This document shows positions 16,958 to 21,920 of a DNA stretch of 21,920 nt, piece after piece (position 1 is the stretch's first letter; each line of letters opens with the position of its first letter). Below the pieces are notes generated by a model. The model saw only the letters and a list, made by a program, of their open reading frames with translations. It was not told the DNA's origin and made no database searches. The DNA is from Azolla pinnata (Eukaryota > Streptophyta > Polypodiopsida > Salviniales > Salviniaceae), in NCBI GenBank assembly GCA_037176905.1, contig JBBBWG010010268.1, positions 1 to 21,920 on the forward strand, written 5' to 3'. The translations under genes were made by a program, and so were the position numbers.

Positions 16958-18922
16958 TTAAGGAGTTGGGCCAATAAGGCCGTGGGTGAATCCGGCGTCA
17001 ATGAGAGCTTTAACAACTTGGGCTAGTTGTTGTAAAGTGACGGTAGAGGTGTCAAAAGCGCCAGCCAACGTGGTAGCGGTCCCAGTCATCGTGGTCCATC
17101 CAGTCTGGCGGGCACCGACTACCTGATTTAAATTGACTCTGTAAGAGGTTTGAGTGTTAACTTGGCCCGCGAAATATTGACCACCCGTGCCGTCAGCGTC
17201 CCAAATGCCCGTGTAGCCTGTGTAATTAGCACCATGCGCCATAGCAAGGTTAACCATCTCCCGCCTAACACCAGTATTATTAATGCTGGAAATTGCAAAT
17301 CCGGGGTTGTTTGCCGCGTTAGGACTGTCAAGGTGATACCCTACAGTAGTAGTTTCGATTTCACTTTCGGGTCTTGAAAAAGCAATATAAGCCTTGTTGG
17401 GTTTTGTAAAGTCCAGCAAGCTATTAATTACAAGCTGGCGAACGGAAAGACTGAGGGAATAATTAAATGGTTCAAAATAATTAAATTGTTGGTTCTGAAC
17501 AAAAGCGGAACTCAAATCCTGAATCATGATGTCATCGCAGCCCTTGGCCCGCCCGAAGATTTGCCCACCATAGCTATTTTCAATCGTAACCCCAATACGC
17601 CCAGCCAACGTGCTAACTCCAGCAATCTCAACGTAAGATAAATTTACAGAGTCGGAGTCTTTGATAAAAACTCCATGGGCGCTCGACTCAATAAGCATTG
17701 TATGAGAGGTTACACCTGGGCAATCCTCAATCCAAACGGCGGGACTAAAACGCCCTTCGCGAAGCACAGCCCCATTAGAATTAATGCCGTTAAAACTAAT
17801 TTGACCTAGAGTTATGAGGTTACAATTAACCATTTCTAATCCTGGGCCGGTTCCATGAACACCATCTAGTCGTATGATATTCACAAAGGTTGTTAGAGGC
17901 TTGAACACAACCCCTCGCAGTCCAATGTTCCAGTATTTCAAGTCAATTTCACTTGTTTGAGCACCAGCAAAGAGTAAGGCGCTAGTTCCAGCGTTCCCGG
18001 TTGGAAGAGCAGTGATGAAAAATTCAAGGATACGAACATCATGGGTATAGTTCGCGTCCGTTTCTTCGCGATTAGCCACTTCAACGATAAACTTTTCCTC
18101 CTCCGCATCCGGCGCAAAATTGGCCATCGCGCAAACCCCGCCATTTTGCATAGTCTGATACATTGACATTGGAACGGTATCGTTCACATAGGCCATATTA
18201 TCATCAAAATCCAGAGTTCCAGCCCTTGCCACTTCTCCAAATTCATTAACTGGTGAGTCAAAAGTTGCCATTGAGAACCGAGCCGCCCGAATTGCAGGCA
18301 AGTCGGAAATTGCAGGATTGCCTCTCAGCGTAAACCATTTTAAATGTCGTGGTCCTGCGGGAAAAAACGCAACATCGTCACTAGCATCTATGGGAGTTTC
18401 ATAATCAAGTGACGCACCTTCTTCAAAAGCAAGGGTGACGTTTAGCGCGGGATTGTAGGTTGCTAATGGCAGGCCATCCGCCACCGCAAACACGCCTTTT
18501 ACTAGCGTGACAACGCAACGTTCAGACGGGGTAAGCTGGGCCGCTTCCAACGCAGATCTAAGCGCGGCCATTCTCGCGACGTTTGTATTTGCGGATGAAA
18601 CAAACGGTAACACAACTCCGCTGGGACGAGTCAACTTAACGCAAGCCAAGTCCTGGGCCTCCAAATCCGCTATTGTTCCATTTTGTGTTGCTAAAGTCCC
18701 TAGTCCTAACGCAGTTCTATGATTTGCGCTTGCTGTTGAATTTCCGTAAGAAAAAGTTGTATTATTCCCCCAAGTTGTTGAACTTCCAATTGTAACAGTA
18801 GTCGCGCTGACACCGCTAGGGGTAATAGTTTGTCCGTCAACAACAGCCACCGCCAAAGCAGCTTTATTCGCTACTCTTAAAGCGGTATTAACGTCAGGTG
18901 AAACAAAAAAAGGAGCGGGCAT
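16958..18922 (-). CDS. Tailspike-like receptor-binding protein with beta-helix, 654 aa
   Basis: This is probably a virion-attached adhesin or depolymerase-like spike. Residues 1-90 form an attachment region containing HRTALGLGTLATQNG, a segment common near the N-terminal part of phage fibres. Residues about 295-480 show the short repeating strand pattern of a right-handed parallel beta-helix (GLEMVNCNLITLGQISFNGI, SAHGVFIKDSDSVNLSYVEI, IGVTIENSYGGQIFGRAKGC). The C-terminal 47 residues (GWTTMTGTATTLAGAFDTST and QQLAQVVKALIDAGFTHGLI) match a tail seen at the ends of many phage fibre genes, probably a trimerisation cap. I could not place catalytic acids with confidence, so enzyme activity is open. 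It lies 17 bases after the 290-aa gene and is unusually far from the tail tip genes. Confidence 0.75.
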   Translation of the reverse strand: MPAPFFVSPDVNTALRVANKAALAVAVVDGQTITPSGVSATTVTIGSSTTWGNNTTFSYGNSTASANHRTALGLGTLATQNGTIADLEAQDLACVKLTRPSGVVLPFVSSANTNVARMAALRSALEAAQLTPSERCVVTLVKGVFAVADGLPLATYNPALNVTLAFEEGASLDYETPIDASDDVAFFPAGPRHLKWFTLRGNPAISDLPAIRAARFSMATFDSPVNEFGEVARAGTLDFDDNMAYVNDTVPMSMYQTMQNGGVCAMANFAPDAEEEKFIVEVANREETDANYTHDVRILEFFITALPTGNAGTSALLFAGAQTSEIDLKYWNIGLRGVVFKPLTTFVNIIRLDGVHGTGPGLEMVNCNLITLGQISFNGINSNGAVLREGRFSPAVWIEDCPGVTSHTMLIESSAHGVFIKDSDSVNLSYVEIAGVSTLAGRIGVTIENSYGGQIFGRAKGCDDIMIQDLSSAFVQNQQFNYFEPFNYSLSLSVRQLVINSLLDFTKPNKAYIAFSRPESEIETTTVGYHLDSPNAANNPGFAISSINNTGVRREMVNLAMAHGANYTGYTGIWDADGTGGQYFAGQVNTQTSYRVNLNQVVGARQTGWTTMTGTATTLAGAFDTSTVTLQQLAQVVKALIDAGFTHGLIGPTP

Positions 18923-18939
18923 GAAAGTCTAAAAAAGAA

Positions 18940-19812
18940 TTAAGAATCATAAGCGAAAAACTCCCCACCCAATGGATCTTCATACCATACAACGGTATCT
19001 GGGCGGGAACTTTCCCTTGGATTTGAGTAGTAAGAAACTTCAATATTCCCAATACCAACATACATTTTTGGGTTATCGTCTGTGAAAACGTCCGCTTCCA
19101 CAATTTTAAAAGTAGAATCTTCAACAAAGAAATAATCCGGCATATTCGCGAAAAGTCCCGAATAAGTCCAGCCGGGAGTTGTTAGTCCGCCGTATTGATT
19201 AAAAACAGAACCAGTAATCATTGGAAACACCTCGGAGCGGGCGTCCCTAACAACTTTCTGAATACCTAACAGCTCGCTTTCTCGGCGCATCATCGCTACC
19301 ACTTTGAAATTGAATGAGCTACGAGATTCGCCGCCGAATGCGTGATCTTCGCTTTCAGATGAAAAACTTTTAACAAAAACACACGGCGCGACGAATGAAT
19401 CGGGTGGAATGTAACCTGTGGCGGGAGTTCTAACGGGACTTTGTAGATACTTTGTTTCGAAAATTAGTTTTGATTCCGGGGAGGAAGTAATGTAAAAATT
19501 AACCTCATTGACCGAAAACGTGGTTTGCCCGGTGAAATTTGCGCCAGTTGGGCCGATAAATCGCCCGTTTCGGTAATCAACAACTGCCCCAGAAACTCCG
19601 CTTAATCCTGTTGGGATGATTGCTCCTGAGATTCCAGCGTCATAGGTGAAGCCCGCGTAAGAAGAGCCAAAAGCGGAAAGATTTTGCCACTTTGGGTCGT
19701 ATTTTGTTAGGGTGCCGGATACGGTGCGAAAAGCCCGAAGATCATTTAATAGCTTATAACTAAGAAACTCTTTCAGGGACGTCGCGGCAGTATGATCAAT
19801 CGTTAGATTCAC
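18940..19812 (-). CDS. Virion structural protein of unknown role, 290 aa
   Basis: The only plausible start is the GTG at 19810-19812, 18 bases after the previous stop; the next in-frame Met is far inside. The protein begins with a helix (TAATSLKEFLSYKLLNDLRA), continues into a Gly/Ser-rich beta region (YDAGISGAIIPTGLSGVSGA), and later has a mixed region with MMRRESELLGIQKVVRDARS near residues 174-193 and a strand-rich C-terminus. Placement between neck genes and the tube would fit a tail terminator or connector protein, but the length and its location between two fibre-like genes make this uncertain. No family is recognised. Confidence 0.6.
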   Translation of the reverse strand: MNLTIDHTAATSLKEFLSYKLLNDLRAFRTVSGTLTKYDPKWQNLSAFGSSYAGFTYDAGISGAIIPTGLSGVSGAVVDYRNGRFIGPTGANFTGQTTFSVNEVNFYITSSPESKLIFETKYLQSPVRTPATGYIPPDSFVAPCVFVKSFSSESEDHAFGGESRSSFNFKVVAMMRRESELLGIQKVVRDARSEVFPMITGSVFNQYGGLTTPGWTYSGLFANMPDYFFVEDSTFKIVEADVFTDDNPKMYVGIGNIEVSYYSNPRESSRPDTVVWYEDPLGGEFFAYDS

Positions 19813-19830
19813 TAATTTATAAAATCCAGA

Positions 19831-20442
19831 TTATGGTTCGATTGCGATTTGTTGAGCCGCCCCAGTAGCAAATTGAACCATTAAGCGTGTTTTTCCACTA
19901 CCGTTGTCTTCAGCAAAAATTCGGAATCCATTTGCGGCGGGGGCAGATGGCGCTACCATTTCGGTTCCTTGTAGATAACCACCACTAAATGTAACATTCC
20001 CACTTGAATCTAATTTCATGCGTTCCGTGCCGCCAAAATACCAATACATAGTTCCGCCAGAGAAAACATGAGTCGATAATACGTTGTTAGAAACCCCAAA
20101 TCCAAGGCGATTAGTGCCGTCGTCGTAAATAGACAGTTTGATATTGTTATCGCTCGACGCCGCCGACGACCCGAACGTAACACCAAGGTTGATTTTTACT
20201 GGCGTCGCCGTAGGTTGACCGGCAACTCCTTGTGCCCCCACAGCTACATTTCCAACCAGCGTGCTAACCCCGCTCGCGCTTAATGTTGTAAACGCACCAG
20301 GCCCTGGAGGAACGTTTAGCCATTCCCTAAAACCATCGCGAGTAATTTTAAAATCACTACCATCAACAATATAAGAAAAAGCTGAAATACTTGGGTTAGT
20401 CGCTTCAGCTAAATCTCTTACTCTATCTCCTACAGTTGGCAT
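19831..20442 (-). CDS. Small fibre-like virion protein, 203 aa
   Basis: The start is set at the ATG 20440-20442 (MPTVGDRVRDLAEATNPSIS). A longer frame back to a TTG at 20499 is rejected because those 19 codons are the promoter-like element itself. Residues 1-45 look like a helical virion anchor (GSDFKITRDGFREWLNVPPG). Residues 50-145 are a fibre-type beta region with FTTLSASGVSTLVGNVAVGA and MKLDSSGNVTFSGG. The C-terminus (PAANGFRIFAEDNGSGKTRL, then MVQFATGAAQQIAIEP) is a module I recognise from the ends of many environmental phage tail fibres. It is likely a small fibre, whisker or decoration protein. It heads the unit that includes the tailspike-like gene. Confidence 0.75.
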   Translation of the reverse strand: MPTVGDRVRDLAEATNPSISAFSYIVDGSDFKITRDGFREWLNVPPGPGAFTTLSASGVSTLVGNVAVGAQGVAGQPTATPVKINLGVTFGSSAASSDNNIKLSIYDDGTNRLGFGVSNNVLSTHVFSGGTMYWYFGGTERMKLDSSGNVTFSGGYLQGTEMVAPSAPAANGFRIFAEDNGSGKTRLMVQFATGAAQQIAIEP

Positions 20443-20448
20443 GTTATT

Positions 20449-20494
20449 TATTACAGGAAGGTTGCTAAAAATGGAACAACTTTTTGAAAAAAGT
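20449..20494 (-). promoter_or_regulatory. Late promoter-like element before the small fibre gene (leaderless geometry)
   Basis: On the minus strand ACTTTTTTCAAAAAGT (20479-20494) is followed by TTCCAT (TTCC at 20473-20476), 16 bases, and CTGTAATA (20449-20456). The ATG at 20442 begins only seven bases beyond TGTAAT, where transcription itself would start, so the message would be leaderless or nearly so. No ribosome site precedes the ATG. Confidence 0.75.
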
Positions 20495-20496
20495 AG

Positions 20497-20521
20497 CAAA
20501 AATATCTACCAGCTTTGCTGG
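20497..20521 (-). terminator. Weak hairpin terminator candidate after the neck genes
   Basis: On the minus strand CCAGC-AAA-GCTGG forms a five-pair stem with a three-base loop, followed by TAGATATTTTT. The T-run is offset by six bases, so termination may be partial; the next T-run belongs to the palindrome of the promoter-like element. Confidence 0.45.
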
Positions 20522-20541
20522 CTAAATAATGGGGGTCATAG

Positions 20542-20555
20542 GGGGTTTTAACCCC
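20542..20555 (-). repeat. Stop-codon inverted repeat after the 196-aa gene
   Basis: On the minus strand GGGGTTAAAACCCC abuts the TAA at 20556-20558. It differs by one base from the core of the repeat at the tail tube stop (GGGGTTGAAACCCC). No T-run follows. Confidence 0.6.
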
Positions 20556-21146
20556 TTATCTGAATTGTTTAGCTTTTTCTTTGACGGATTTAAGAATCGG
20601 CGAAATCCACGGAACTCCCCGAAATTCCGACTCTCTAACTTTTTGTTTTACTTGAATACCGTCGCCGGAACGGGAATAAGCGAGATTTTTCGCGGCGATA
20701 TATGAGCCAAGGCCGCTGAGACCCTTTTCTATGGCGTCTAAAACAGAATACCCACCTTCCCATGGCAAAATTAAATCATTTGTGCGAAAATCGCGGAGAT
20801 CCGGGACTTTAATTGTGACTTTTACCCCGCCGCGAATTAAACGTCTTGACAACTTGTGAGACATTGTTGCTTCTACGATATTTATAACATCTTGGACTGG
20901 CTCCTGACCTTCAATTAAACCGAGAAAGCCGAAAAGAGAACCTTGGGTGTAGAGGATTGGGGAGGGGGCGGTATGATTTATCAATTCCTGGCTGACAGGT
21001 GATTCCAGGATGGCTTTGATAACTTCAGCTTTAACTCCTTCGAAGAATAATTTTGCTAGGGCGACTTGTTCTGGGGTGATTTTTGCCCGGACTTGACCCA
21101 TGAATCTCCGAAAAAAATCATTGAATGGAGTTCCGTTTTTAGCCAT
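20556..21146 (-). CDS. Tail completion / neck protein candidate (HK97 gp10-like), 196 aa
   Basis: This small mixed alpha/beta protein begins with two helices (FNDFFRRFMGQVRAKITPEQ, residues 8-27) and continues with a long Ala/Glu helix. It then has a strand pair (RGGVKVTIKVPDL) and ends in a basic helix (WISPILKSVKEKAKQFR). The basic C-terminus WISPILKSVKEKAK resembles the ends of HK97 gp10-type neck proteins. Its position two genes downstream of a head-side gene and before the fibre and tube genes supports a role in joining head and tail. The ATG has no strong ribosome site. It lies 51 bases past the previous gene, a space in which I see nothing. Confidence 0.55.
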   Translation of the reverse strand: MAKNGTPFNDFFRRFMGQVRAKITPEQVALAKLFFEGVKAEVIKAILESPVSQELINHTAPSPILYTQGSLFGFLGLIEGQEPVQDVINIVEATMSHKLSRRLIRGGVKVTIKVPDLRDFRTNDLILPWEGGYSVLDAIEKGLSGLGSYIAAKNLAYSRSGDGIQVKQKVRESEFRGVPWISPILKSVKEKAKQFR

Positions 21147-21197
21147 TTTGCCAGTCTAGGATATCTCGTTTAACCTCATTATTTATGAATGCACAGA

Positions 21198-21650
21198 TTA
21201 AACTACGCGCTGCAAGACAATTTCATAAATAATACAAGTCCCTCGACTACCCATTTTGCGCCACGCTGCCTCACTCGCGTAAATTTCGTCACCAAATTGG
21301 TATCGTTCTGCGTCCTTCAAATACTGAAAATCTTCTTCTTTAACCTGCACGCGAATTCTGTTGTAAACGGCTTTATACCTAATTGCGGTGTCTTCCCCAC
21401 GAACATAGTCGCTAAATTCCTGCCGTTTTAGGTAGGTGACGCAGGCATCCGCCGAAAAGCTTTGCGTTACAATTTCGTTATTTTTTGGTTCGTCGTAATC
21501 GAACTCATAATCATAATTCGGGTCACTCACGACTACCTCTCGGGGTTTCAAATAAAAAGTAAATTGAACCGCCCTTTTATAAGTCTCAAATGCCGCCAAA
21601 TGGACATTATTGATTTGCGAAATTGTAGTTGCGCTGAATTGGCTTGCCAT
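21198..21650 (-). CDS. Head-tail connector protein candidate, 150 aa
   Basis: The ATG directly follows the TAA of the upstream gene (TAAATG). The protein starts with a helix (TTISQINNVHLAAFETYKRA), continues with strand segments (AVQFTFYLKPREVVV), an acidic Tyr/Asp loop (SDPNYDYEFDYDEP) and ends with strands (RGTCIIYEIVLQRVV). The size, strand content and place at the head-to-tail boundary fit a head-closure or stopper protein. The family is not identified. Confidence 0.55.
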   Translation of the reverse strand: MASQFSATTISQINNVHLAAFETYKRAVQFTFYLKPREVVVSDPNYDYEFDYDEPKNNEIVTQSFSADACVTYLKRQEFSDYVRGEDTAIRYKAVYNRIRVQVKEEDFQYLKDAERYQFGDEIYASEAAWRKMGSRGTCIIYEIVLQRVV

Positions 21651-21920
21651 TTATCGGAAAGTGTAAAATTTGGACCAAACTGTATTATTCGGAGAAAACG
21701 AACCCCACTCAGGGCAATACCCTTGATGATCCCCTTCGAGCATATGATTTCTATCCGAAAACAAAATTTGAGCTGCAGAAGGACCAGTGGAGTCAGCATC
21801 ATCAAGCTCTACCGCCAACTGTTTCAAGTTAGCGTCACAATCATTCGCCATTGACCTCCAAGTTTTTGCCCGTTCATTGCGAGACACAAACCGTTGACGA
21901 GAAACATCTTGTAGCTCGCT
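21651..21920 (-). CDS. C-terminal part of a connector/adaptor-like protein, cut by right edge
   Basis: This frame stays open through the right edge, so the visible 89 residues are the C-terminus of a gene that starts outside the window. A GTG at 21887 exists but is not needed as a start because codons upstream of it are also open. The visible part has a helix with basic and acidic residues (RNERAKTWRSMANDCDANLK, then an acidic LDDADSTGP) and a Trp/Phe-rich C-terminus. A head-tail adaptor is a reasonable guess from its neighbours; no family is recognised. Confidence 0.55.
   Translation of the reverse strand, partial: SELQDVSRQRFVSRNERAKTWRSMANDCDANLKQLAVELDDADSTGPSAAQILFSDRNHMLEGDHQGYCPEWGSFSPNNTVWSKFYTFR

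Noticed and set aside
20443..20499. Longer start (TTG at 20499) for the small fibre gene
   Set aside because: The extra 19 codons coincide with the conserved palindrome, TTCCAT and CTGTAATA boxes, which are shared with non-coding spaces before unrelated genes; the ATG at 20442 is the better start.
21462..21854. Plus-strand open frame of 130 codons across two minus-strand genes
   Set aside because: It spans the junction of two well-packed minus-strand genes, has no ribosome site, and its protein has no phage-like character.
1..21920. tRNA genes, CRISPR arrays, insertion sequences, attachment sites
   Set aside because: I found no cloverleaf, no regularly spaced direct repeats, no transposase frame and no integrase-linked repeat; the genes are packed with spaces below 160 bases.

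Overview
The window is one strand-uniform virion structural block of a tailed bacteriophage (class Caudoviricetes). Every real gene I can support lies on the minus strand, so transcription runs from the right edge to the left edge. The order (head-tail connector/neck genes, tail tube, small chaperone-slot genes, a 1607-residue tape measure, tail-tip/baseplate genes, hub) and the absence of a sheath gene between tube and tape measure suggest a long non-contractile (siphovirus-like) tail. I see no integrase, lysis, replication, tRNA or CRISPR features. Base composition is moderately AT-rich. Most start codons lack a good Shine-Dalgarno sequence. The host cannot be identified from this sequence.

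Layout, in transcription order: (i) 21920-20556: a connector/adaptor-like gene cut by the right edge, a 150-aa head-tail connector candidate and a 196-aa tail-completion (gp10-like) candidate, ending in hairpins. (ii) 20442-16958: a 203-aa small fibre-like protein, a 290-aa structural protein of unknown role and a 654-aa beta-helix tailspike-like protein. (iii) 16884-15811: the tail tube protein alone. (iv) 15658-13577: four small genes in the tail-assembly-chaperone position. (v) 13461-5387: tape measure and two repeat-containing tail-tip proteins that look like paralogues of each other. (vi) 5276 to the left edge: a LamG-like tip protein, an 830-aa tail hub candidate and an adhesin-like Ser-Gly-rich protein cut by the left edge. 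Genes inside each unit are close or overlap by ATGA.

The most striking signal is not a gene. All five intergenic spaces that start units (ii) to (vi) carry the same roughly 45-base element: an AT-rich, often palindromic tract, then TTCC(A/C)(T/C), then exactly 16 bases between TTCC and CTGTAAT(A/T), with the start codon 0 to about 21 bases beyond the expected transcript start. I read this as the phage's late promoter family. Three copies sit just downstream of candidate terminator hairpins, so the block is divided into transcription units. The tail tube gene has its own promoter and a strong UUCG-loop terminator, which fits the high copy number needed for that protein.
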